Part shown: one piece after another, positions 1-5,888 of the stretch
Numbering within the stretch: the first letter of the stretch is position 1
Layout: the number at the start of each line of letters is the position of its first letter
From: Bacteroidales bacterium
GTDB taxonomy: Bacteria; Bacteroidota; Bacteroidia; Bacteroidales; UBA3663
Direction of reading: 5' to 3'
NCBI GenBank assembly: GCA_017632695.1
Contig: JAGBQS010000149.1
Location: 1-9,526, forward strand
DNA: 9,526 bases
The notes under the pieces: model-generated
What the model saw: the letters and a program-made list of their open reading frames with translations, nothing else
The model's database searches: none
What the model was told of the DNA's origin: nothing
Program-made: the position numbers and the translations under genes

Positions 1-6
1 GGTGGT

Positions 7-119
7 AACGTCCGTTAACTCCTACTAACTCCCATTAACTCCAGCTACCTCCCAGCAAAAGCTAACTCCCATTAACTCCAGCTACCTCCCAGCAAAAGCT
101 ACCTCCCATTAACTCCCAT
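7..119 (+). repeat. TAACTCC tandem array 1 (10-nt motif, 37-nt higher-order unit)
   Basis: TAACTCC or TACCTCC starts at 16, 26, 36, 46, 63, 73, 83, 100 and 110, so the step is 10 nt with two 17-nt jumps. At each jump the extra bases form AGC-AAAA-GCT (54-63, 91-100). A 37-nt higher-order unit is repeated: 24-60 and 61-97 differ at one base, and 98-116 is a partial third copy with one mismatch. The array opens with AACGTCCGTTAACTCC (7-22), which recurs exactly at 1190-1205 at the head of the second array. TAA at 16, 26 and 36, with the complementary TTA/CTA triplets, puts stop codons in all six frames within about 23 nt. The array ends 13 nt before the rlmN start, so it probably forms part of that mRNA leader or sits in its promoter region. 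I cannot assign it to a named repeat family. Confidence 0.9.
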
Positions 120-132
120 AAAACAACCTTCT

Positions 133-1146
133 ATGCTACCGCTTTTAGGGAAGACCCTTCCGGAAATACAGGACATCGTACTTGAGCAAGGTATGCCCAG
201 GTTTACGGCCAAACAGATTGCGCAGTGGATTTACGAAAAACGTGTGCGCTGCATTCAGGATATGACCAACCTCTCGTTGGCAAACCGCCAGAAACTGACG
301 GATGCCGGCTACGAGGTGGGCATCGAGGATCCGATGGATGCCGCCCATTCGAAAGACGGAACCATCCGGTATCTGTTCGACTCTCACCGGCAGAAGTGCG
401 TTGAGACGGTCTATATCCCCGATCACGACCGCGCTACGCTCTGTGTATCGTCGCAGGTGGGCTGCAAGATGGCGTGCTACTTCTGCCAGACGGGCAAACA
501 GGGCTTTAACGGCAACCTGACTGCCCATCTGATCCTGAACCAGATTTATGCCATTCCGGAATCGGAATCGCTTACCAACATCGTATTTATGGGTATGGGC
601 GAGCCGCTCGACAACTGGGAGGAGGTCCGCAAAGCGCTCGAAATCATTACGGCGCCCTGGGGAATGGCGTGGAGTCCGAAGCGCGTTACCCTCTCTACCA
701 TCGGACAGATGCAGCACCTGCCGCTTTTCCTCAAGGAAAGCCAATGTCATCTGGCTATTTCGATTCACACGCCCTTTGCCGACGAGCGGGCAGAACTGAT
801 GCCCGTTCAGCGCGCCTATCCGATTGAGAAGGTGCTGGACCTGCTGCGCCAGTACGACTGGAGCCACCAGCGGCACCTGACCTTCGAGTACATTGTCTTC
901 AAAGGCCTGAACGATGATACACGTCACGCGCACGCACTTATTAAACTGTTGTCGGGATTGGATTGTAAGGTAAACCTGATACGCTTCCACGCCATTCCGA
1001 ACGTAGAACTGCAGACCTCCGACCTGTCGCAGATGGAGAAATTCCAGAACATTCTGAACGAACACGGACTGACAGCTACCATCCGCGCATCACGCGGCGA
1101 AGACATCTACGCCGCATGCGGCATGCTTTCGAGTATGAAACGGTAA
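133..1146 (+). CDS. rlmN: RlmN, dual-specificity 23S rRNA A2503 / tRNA A37 C2-methyltransferase (radical SAM)
   Basis: This 337-residue cytoplasmic radical-SAM enzyme makes 2-methyladenosine at A2503 of 23S rRNA and, in characterised family members, at A37 of some tRNAs. The N-terminal ~85 residues are the small RNA-binding helical domain. The radical-SAM cluster motif CxxxCxxC is C111, C115, C118 (CKMACYFC). The SAM-binding GMGEPLDN motif follows near residue 155. The two cysteines of the methyl-transfer mechanism are present: C104, seven residues before the cluster as in E. coli RlmN (C118/C125), and C329 in the C-terminal RGEDIYAACG segment. The sister enzyme Cfr methylates C8. The close fit to housekeeping RlmN and the lack of any resistance context favour RlmN. 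The ATG at 133 gives the expected family length (somewhat shorter than E. coli). No SD sequence is seen, as usual in Bacteroidetes. The gene is flanked on both sides by TAACTCC arrays. Confidence 0.96.
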   Translation: MLPLLGKTLPEIQDIVLEQGMPRFTAKQIAQWIYEKRVRCIQDMTNLSLANRQKLTDAGYEVGIEDPMDAAHSKDGTIRYLFDSHRQKCVETVYIPDHDRATLCVSSQVGCKMACYFCQTGKQGFNGNLTAHLILNQIYAIPESESLTNIVFMGMGEPLDNWEEVRKALEIITAPWGMAWSPKRVTLSTIGQMQHLPLFLKESQCHLAISIHTPFADERAELMPVQRAYPIEKVLDLLRQYDWSHQRHLTFEYIVFKGLNDDTRHAHALIKLLSGLDCKVNLIRFHAIPNVELQTSDLSQMEKFQNILNEHGLTATIRASRGEDIYAACGMLSSMKR

Positions 1147-1189
1147 AGTTACCACCTCTGTGACGATTTATTTGTTAGCAGGCGAAACA

Positions 1190-1260
1190 AACGTCCGTTA
1201 ACTCCACAGGCTGAAAGCCTGTTAACTCCCTTTAACTCCCGCTAACTCCCGCTAACTCCA
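1190..1260 (+). repeat. TAACTCC tandem array 2, with internal hairpin
   Basis: TAACTCC occurs at 1199, 1223, 1233, 1243 and 1253, an exact 10-nt step for the last four. It begins with the same 16-mer (1190-1205) as the array upstream of rlmN. The gap between the first two units is filled by a perfect hairpin, CAGGCT-GAA-AGCCTG (1207-1221). Stop triplets fall in all six frames. The array lies between the convergent rlmN and omega-amidase genes and overlaps the 3' end of the latter: positions 1242-1259 encode its stop codon and last five residues. No T-run follows the hairpin, so it is not a typical intrinsic terminator. Confidence 0.88.
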
Positions 1261-2021
1261 AAGATACAGAACTCATCCGCATCGCCCAGCGAAGGGAACT
1301 TCTGGCGGTAGGACATCAGTTTTTCCATATCGGGCGAGAAGGTGCAGACGCCTTCCTCGTTTGCTTTGCATTCGGCCACCGGATGGCCATAGGGGTGAAT
1401 GGCGCACGATCCGCCCTGATACGTACATACCATATCGTGACCGACGCGGTTAACGCCCACGCAATAGGCCTGATTTTCGATGGCGCGTGCCCGCAGCAGC
1501 ACATCCCAGGCCAGCTGACGTTTGTCGGGCCAGTTAGCCACACAGATCAGCACGTCGTAGGGCAATGAATCGCGGTAACGGGTCCAAGCCGGGAATCGCA
1601 GATCGTAGCACACCGCCAGCATGAAGCGAATGCCCCGCCACGAAACCACACAAAAGTCCTTTCCTGCCCGATAACCCTTGTCCTCCATCCCCGGACGGAA
1701 CAGATGATGCTTATCGTAACAGGAAACATTTCCTTCGGGCGTCACGAAATAACAGCGGTTCCGATTGCCCGTTGGCGTTGAAACAGCGAAACTGCCGCAA
1801 ATGGCGGTCTGATAGCGGTTGCTCAAGGCGAGCAGCCGTTTTTCAACCTCTTCGGACGTTTCAATCTGCCCTTCCAGAGGCATCTTGATAAAGCCGGAGG
1901 TACACATCTCGGGCAGAACCAGAAGATCGGTATCCGTCTGCTGCAGCACCTGTTCCATTTTCCGATAGTTGGCCTCAGCATCCAGCCAAACGATGTCCTG
2001 CTGATAAAGTGTAATGTTCAT
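1242..2021 (-). CDS. Omega-amidase of the nitrilase superfamily (YafV/Nit2-like)
   Basis: This 259-residue carbon-nitrogen hydrolase has the complete Glu-Lys-Cys triad: E38 (VLPEMCTSGF), K104 (YDKHHLF) and C138 (AVCYDLRFP). NWPDKR, RARAIENQAYCVGVNRVG and the late YRQKFPSLGDADEF stretch match the E. coli YafV / mammalian Nit2 subgroup, which hydrolyses alpha-ketoglutaramate and alpha-ketosuccinamate to the keto acid and ammonia. This is a repair and salvage step for transaminase by-products. No signal peptide is seen, so it should be cytoplasmic. It lies 21 nt downstream of aroE on the same strand and is probably co-transcribed with it. Oddly, the family-like sequence ends at about DADEFCIF; the last five residues (GVSGS) and the TAG stop are encoded by TAACTCC repeat units. 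The exact substrate is inferred from family resemblance. Confidence 0.9.
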   Translation of the reverse strand: MNITLYQQDIVWLDAEANYRKMEQVLQQTDTDLLVLPEMCTSGFIKMPLEGQIETSEEVEKRLLALSNRYQTAICGSFAVSTPTGNRNRCYFVTPEGNVSCYDKHHLFRPGMEDKGYRAGKDFCVVSWRGIRFMLAVCYDLRFPAWTRYRDSLPYDVLICVANWPDKRQLAWDVLLRARAIENQAYCVGVNRVGHDMVCTYQGGSCAIHPYGHPVAECKANEEGVCTFSPDMEKLMSYRQKFPSLGDADEFCIFGVSGS

Positions 2022-2042
2022 ACCGAAAACACTTTCTGATTT

Positions 2043-2843
2043 TCAGGACTCCGTCCAGATCCGGTAACTCTCGATAGCCTGACCCACCAGCATCTCGTAA
2101 CCGCTTTTTACAGCAGCTCCCTGCTGTGCGGATTTTTTCATAAAGAGCGTTTCGGCCGGATTGTAAACACAGTCGAAGCAGACATGTCCCGCGGTCAGGG
2201 CTTCGTACGGCAGATCCGGACAGATATCCACATTCGGGAACATACCCAACGGCGTACAGTTGACAATCACCCGGCTTCCGGCCACGATTTCGGGAGTAAG
2301 CTGAGCGTAGGACAGTTTATTATCGCCGGCTGTACGCGAAACATACGTCGGCTCGAGTCCCAACTCCTGCAAGCCCACAAAGACCGCCTTGCTGGCGCCG
2401 CCGGTGCCAAGAATGAGTGCCTTTCCTCCCTTTATTCCTGCCTCGTGCAGCATGGGCTTCAGCGACATCGAGAATCCCACAATGTCCGAATTGAAGCCTT
2501 TCAGGGAAAAGCCCGGAATTCGGGTCTGCAGCCGTGCCTCCGACGGATTGGCAGGATCCAACCGTCTGACCCGGATCACGTTGACGGCTCCGATGCGCTC
2601 AGCCAACGGATCAAGTTCATCCAGATACTGCATGACAGCCTGCTTGTAGGGAATGGTTACATTCAGTCCCAACAGATCGGGTTCCTGACGAAGCAGACCG
2701 GGAAGCATTCCTATTTCTTCCAGATCGTAGTTGCAATAAACGGCATCGATGCCCAATTCGGCAAAACGGTTGTTGTGGAACTGACGCGAAAAGCTGTGTC
2801 CGAGAGGATGGCCCAAAAGCCCGAATTTTGAGGTTACCGGCAT
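2043..2843 (-). CDS. aroE: Shikimate dehydrogenase (NADP+)
   Basis: This 266-residue enzyme reduces 3-dehydroshikimate to shikimate in aromatic amino acid and chorismate synthesis. The substrate-binding motif GHPLGHSFSRQFHN (11-24) and NVTIPYK with catalytic K67 are present. GAVN (85-88) and GFNSD with catalytic D120 follow. The nucleotide-binding loop is GTGGASKAV (146-154), then VNCTPLGMFP and a C-terminal GYEMLVGQA helix. The reading frame stays open upstream to an ATG at 2888, but that start lies inside the promoter, upstream of the expected transcription start. The ATG at 2843 (MPVTSKFGLLG) begins just before the conserved first strand and is preferred. The segment between the two domains (about residues 93-115) is somewhat long but keeps the frame. 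It is the first gene of a likely two-gene transcript with the omega-amidase. Confidence 0.95.
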   Translation of the reverse strand: MPVTSKFGLLGHPLGHSFSRQFHNNRFAELGIDAVYCNYDLEEIGMLPGLLRQEPDLLGLNVTIPYKQAVMQYLDELDPLAERIGAVNVIRVRRLDPANPSEARLQTRIPGFSLKGFNSDIVGFSMSLKPMLHEAGIKGGKALILGTGGASKAVFVGLQELGLEPTYVSRTAGDNKLSYAQLTPEIVAGSRVIVNCTPLGMFPNVDICPDLPYEALTAGHVCFDCVYNPAETLFMKKSAQQGAAVKSGYEMLVGQAIESYRIWTES

Positions 2844-2885
2844 GTTATTATCAGTATTTAGGTGAAAAAAACTGTAAATTCGCCA

Positions 2886-2917
2886 CAAAAGTACAAAAAA
2901 ATTTTGACGGTTGCAAG
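2886..2917 (-). promoter_or_regulatory. Bacteroidetes-type promoter for aroE
   Basis: Read on the minus strand, CTTG (2917-2914) is followed after 20 nt by TACTTTTG (2893-2886). This matches the Bacteroides primary-sigma consensus of a -33 TTTG/TTG box and a -7 TAnnTTTG box 19-21 nt apart. The start of transcription is expected near 2879, giving an aroE leader of about 35 nt. Confidence 0.72.
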
Positions 2918-2933
2918 GATTTTACTAATTTTG
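2903..2933 (+). promoter_or_regulatory. Bacteroidetes-type promoter for the amidase operon
   Basis: TTTG (2903-2906) is followed after exactly 19 nt by TAATTTTG (2926-2933), a full match to the Bacteroides TTTG...TAnnTTTG consensus. Transcription should start near 2940, leaving a leader of about 40 nt before the amidase ATG. It overlaps the divergent aroE promoter: each -33 box lies within the other's footprint. Confidence 0.8.
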
Positions 2934-2954
2934 CACCATAATTTTAAATAAAAA

Positions 2955-2968
2955 ACAGAGGTCTCTGT
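2955..2968. promoter_or_regulatory. Dyad in the amidase leader, possible operator
   Basis: ACAGAG-GT-CTCTGT is a perfect 6-bp inverted repeat around a 2-nt centre, about 15-28 nt downstream of the predicted start of transcription. The centre is too short for a stable RNA hairpin, so a protein-binding dyad is the more plausible reading. A chance occurrence cannot be excluded. Confidence 0.3.
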
Positions 2969-2982
2969 ATATTCTGTCCGTT

Positions 2983-4188
2983 ATGCGCAGATATTTTTAT
3001 ATACTTTCGGTCATCTTCTTATGGCTGCTGGTTCCGGTATCGGGCCGGGCAGACAATCAGTTTGTGGTTGTCATCGATCCCGGTCACGGAGGCGGCGACC
3101 CGGGAACCCTTAAGCGCAAGCTGAAACTGGACGAAAAGGACATCGCCCTGAAGGTGGCGCTGAAGTTGGGCGCCCTGTTCCAGGAAAAGCACCCCGAAGT
3201 CAAGGTGGTTTACACCCGTGAGACAGACGTTTATCCTACCTTGCCGGACCGCACCTTCATTGCCCGGCAGGCAAAAGGCAACCTGTTTATTTCCATTCAC
3301 GTCAATTCGGCTCCTGACAGCAGCGCACGCGGTCTGGAGACCTATTTCTTCGGCATTACCGGTCTGGCTGGAAAAAGCGAAGCCGAACAGAAGCGTATCC
3401 GCGAACGGACGATGCAGGAACGGGAGAATCTTGACATCGACGGCAAGCAGGTCGACTTTGAGAATGCCGTCGATCTGGAAACCAAGATTCTGTGCCAGAC
3501 CCAACGCGAAAAGCACAACCGTTACAGCCAGGAAGTGGCTCATTACGTGCAGGACTGCATCATGTCGGGTCTGCGCCGTTCGTCGTACCGCACCTATGCC
3601 AACGACCGCGGCGTAAAGCAGAAGAACATCTTCGTGCTTTGCTACAGCCCGATGCCGGCTATCCTGATTGAATTGGGATACATGTCGAACGGTACCGAGG
3701 AACGTTTCATGAACACGGCCGAATCGCACGAACTGTATGCCCAATGCATCCTGAAAGGCTGCGAACAGTACTACCGCAACTGGAAGCACCGCCAGCTGAA
3801 GGAAGAGGAGAATAACCACCCCAACGACATGTCGATTGAAGACGTGAAGAAACAGGCCAACGAACAGACGAACCAGTCGTCCACCAAACAGCTGGCCGAA
3901 AACGATATTACCACCCGATACGTCAAGGATGCCATTTCGCCCGTCGAGAAAAAGGAATGTTACCGCATTCAGTTCCTGTCCAGCGAAAAGCTGCTGAAGA
4001 AAGGCGACCCGCAGCTGCTGGGCATCAACTCCAACCTGCGATACTACAAATCGGACGAACTGTACCGTTATGTGACCGGAAAGGGAGCCACGAAAAGCGA
4101 GCTCCGCTACGACCTGCAGAACGTACGCAAGCTGTTCCCCGATGCTTTCATCGTTCATTTTGACGCGGAAGGCAACCGAACCCAATAA
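2983..4188 (+). CDS. Periplasmic N-acetylmuramoyl-L-alanine amidase (Amidase_3) with C-terminal SPOR-like region
   Basis: This 401-residue zinc amidase cuts the bond between MurNAc and the stem peptide, and in this family usually splits daughter cells at the septum. Residues 1-23 form a signal peptide with likely cleavage after GRA. The Amidase_3 domain runs from about 27 to 266. Zinc ligands are H35 (DPGHGG), E51 (DEKD) and H106 (SIHVNSA), and the catalytic glutamate is E230 (ILIELGYMSN). Residues ~124-185 form a charged helical insertion in the position where regulated AmiB/AmiC-type amidases carry an active-site-blocking helix. A low-complexity hydrophilic linker (~267-322) leads to a C-terminal region (326-395, CYRIQFLSS...FPDAFIVHF) that resembles a divergent SPOR domain, which would target it to denuded septal glycan. 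It is the first gene of the + operon. The amidase call is firm; the SPOR call is by pattern. Confidence 0.93.
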   Translation: MRRYFYILSVIFLWLLVPVSGRADNQFVVVIDPGHGGGDPGTLKRKLKLDEKDIALKVALKLGALFQEKHPEVKVVYTRETDVYPTLPDRTFIARQAKGNLFISIHVNSAPDSSARGLETYFFGITGLAGKSEAEQKRIRERTMQERENLDIDGKQVDFENAVDLETKILCQTQREKHNRYSQEVAHYVQDCIMSGLRRSSYRTYANDRGVKQKNIFVLCYSPMPAILIELGYMSNGTEERFMNTAESHELYAQCILKGCEQYYRNWKHRQLKEEENNHPNDMSIEDVKKQANEQTNQSSTKQLAENDITTRYVKDAISPVEKKECYRIQFLSSEKLLKKGDPQLLGINSNLRYYKSDELYRYVTGKGATKSELRYDLQNVRKLFPDAFIVHFDAEGNRTQ

Positions 4189-4193
4189 TCCCT

Positions 4194-5054
4194 ATGAAAA
4201 AAGCTAACGAATTCCGGATAGGTCTTTGGACCATCATCGCTATTGTAGTGATGGTGGTGGGCATCAAGTACCTGAAAGGACAACTGCATACCACAACTTC
4301 GTATTACGTAATCAGCCCGAACGTGGAACGTGTGGGCGAATCGAGCCACGTAAAACTGAACGGCTACAAGGTCGGTTACGTCAGCGACATGCAGATCAAC
4401 TACTCGACCAACGAGGTTCTGCTTGAGTTAAGCATCGACCCCAACCTGAAACTTCCGAAAGGGACAGCCGCCAACATCCAGCCCGACCTGCTGGGTAACA
4501 GCAACGTCTTCCTGACCCTGGGCGAAAGCCCGGAGTTCCTGCAACCCGGCGACACGCTGAAAGGCGGAGGAATGGCTCCCGGCCTGACCGACGGTATTGC
4601 CGACGCCATTCCCGTAGTGATGGCCCTGCTGCCCAAGATCGATACGTTACTGACAGGTCTGAACGTTCTGGTAAATGATTCCAAACTGCAGGAAAGTCTG
4701 CTGCAGATCAATGTCCTGACCCGCAAGCTGGACCGCACCATCACCGATCTGAACCGCGATCTGCCCGGCATCATGGGCCACATCGATCAGGCTTCGGCCA
4801 ACCTGGACACCCTCAGTCTGGAACTCCGTCAGGCACACGTCGACCAGCTGATTGCCGAAGCAACATCGACCCTCGATTCGGTTAATGTAGTGGTTGCCCG
4901 GCTGAACAGAACAGAAGGTACGGCGGGCAAACTCATCAACAGCGACGAGCTGCATACACGGCTCGAAACGACACTTGCAAGCATCGACAGTCTGGTGACC
5001 GACATCAAGCAGCATCCCAGACGCTATATTAACATCAAACTTTTTGGTAAATAA
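4194..5054 (+). CDS. MlaD-like MCE-domain protein (lipid transport)
   Basis: This 286-residue inner-membrane-anchored protein has one N-terminal transmembrane segment (about 11-27) followed by a periplasmic MCE/MlaD domain (about 36-113), including VKLNGYKVGYVSDM. The rest, about 140-275, is predicted helical and coiled-coil-like, ending in RRYINIKLFGK, a tail common in Bacteroidetes MlaD homologues. Family members form hexameric rings that carry phospholipids between the membranes with an MlaE/MlaF ABC transporter. No mlaE or mlaF is present in this window, so its transporter partner must lie elsewhere. It starts 5 nt after the amidase stop. Envelope lipid transport is the family-based inference; the substrate and direction are unknown. 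Confidence 0.9.
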   Translation: MKKANEFRIGLWTIIAIVVMVVGIKYLKGQLHTTTSYYVISPNVERVGESSHVKLNGYKVGYVSDMQINYSTNEVLLELSIDPNLKLPKGTAANIQPDLLGNSNVFLTLGESPEFLQPGDTLKGGGMAPGLTDGIADAIPVVMALLPKIDTLLTGLNVLVNDSKLQESLLQINVLTRKLDRTITDLNRDLPGIMGHIDQASANLDTLSLELRQAHVDQLIAEATSTLDSVNVVVARLNRTEGTAGKLINSDELHTRLETTLASIDSLVTDIKQHPRRYINIKLFGK

Positions 5055-5056
5055 CA

Positions 5057-5878
5057 ATGAAAGTAGCTATCATTGGCGCAGGCAACATGGGTGGAGCCAT
5101 TGCTCGCGGACTCGCAGCAGGCACTATTGTCCGTGCTGCCGATATGACTGTAACGGCACATACACAGCAGACGCTCGACCGTCTGAAGGCCGACGTACCG
5201 GGCATCCGTACTACACTCGACAACCGGCAGGCTGCCGCAGGCGCACAGATTGTCATTCTGGCCATCAAGCCCTGGCTGGTTGAAAACATCATCGGCGAAA
5301 TTGCTCCTGAACTTGCAGCTTCCCATCCGCTCATCATCAGCGTGGCAGCCGGCATCTCTTTCGAGCAGCTGACCGGAATACTGGAGGCAAACGGAGCCGG
5401 ACCTTTTGATCTGGAAGATAATCAGCTGCCTCTGGTACGCGTCATTCCCAACACGGCTATTGCCATCCGGAAGAGTCCGACCCTGATTTCGTTCGACCAG
5501 CACGTTTCGGACGCGCAGAAGAAACTGGTTCAGGATATGTTCAATGAACTGGGTACTTCCATCGTTATCGAGGAACGCCTGATGGCTGCCGGCACCGCTG
5601 TTACCTCTTGCGGCATTGCCTACGCCTTCGAATACATCAAGGCTGCCATTCAGGGTGCCATCGAGCTGGGATTCTATCCGCACGTTGCCAAAGCGATGAT
5701 CGACCAGACCGTTCTGGGTGCCGTCGGATTACTCGAGCAGAACGGCACCTACCCGGATGCCGAGATTTACAAGGTATGCACCCCTGGCGGCATTACCATC
5801 AAGGGTCTGAACGAAATGACAAAGGAAGGCTTCGATCATGCCGTGATTGCCGGGCTGAAGAAAGCTGCCGGAAAATAA
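5057..5878 (+). CDS. proC: Pyrroline-5-carboxylate reductase
   Basis: This 273-residue cytoplasmic enzyme reduces delta-1-pyrroline-5-carboxylate to proline with NAD(P)H, the last step of proline synthesis. The N-terminal Rossmann motif is GAGNMGG (7-13). AIKP (69-72) and RVIPNTA (128-134) follow. The C-terminal helical dimerisation domain carries TSCGIAYAFEY (183-193), where many homologues have a SGSGPAY-like sequence, and TPGGITIKGL (242-251). The length is normal; residues ~113-126 form a small loop before LVRVIPN. The start lies 2 nt after the MlaD-like gene, so translational coupling is likely. I see no functional link to the envelope genes beyond sharing the transcript. Confidence 0.94.
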   Translation: MKVAIIGAGNMGGAIARGLAAGTIVRAADMTVTAHTQQTLDRLKADVPGIRTTLDNRQAAAGAQIVILAIKPWLVENIIGEIAPELAASHPLIISVAAGISFEQLTGILEANGAGPFDLEDNQLPLVRVIPNTAIAIRKSPTLISFDQHVSDAQKKLVQDMFNELGTSIVIEERLMAAGTAVTSCGIAYAFEYIKAAIQGAIELGFYPHVAKAMIDQTVLGAVGLLEQNGTYPDAEIYKVCTPGGITIKGLNEMTKEGFDHAVIAGLKKAAGK

Positions 5879-5888
5879 ACCCTGAACT

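Noticed and set aside
7..119. Array 1 as a CRISPR array
   Set aside because: The repeats are 10 and 37 nt with no unique spacers, the intervening bases are themselves repeated, and there are no cas genes.
145..1065. 306-codon open frame antisense to rlmN
   Set aside because: It is the shadow of a strongly conserved gene; the translation shows no family motifs.
133..1146. A Cfr-type antibiotic-resistance methyltransferase instead of RlmN
   Set aside because: The length, motifs and housekeeping context fit RlmN; there are no mobile elements or other resistance genes nearby.
1207..1221. CAGGCT-GAA-AGCCTG as an intrinsic terminator for rlmN
   Set aside because: The stem is followed by GTTAACTCCC, not a T-run, and it lies inside a repeat array; termination is possible but unsupported.
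2844..2888. N-terminal extension of AroE starting at the upstream ATG
   Set aside because: It would lie upstream of or at the predicted transcription start and adds residues not expected before the conserved FGLLGHPLGHS strand.
3019..4185. 388-codon open frame antisense to the amidase
   Set aside because: It mirrors the amidase codon pattern, has no recognisable domain, and the + frame has a signal peptide and full catalytic residues.
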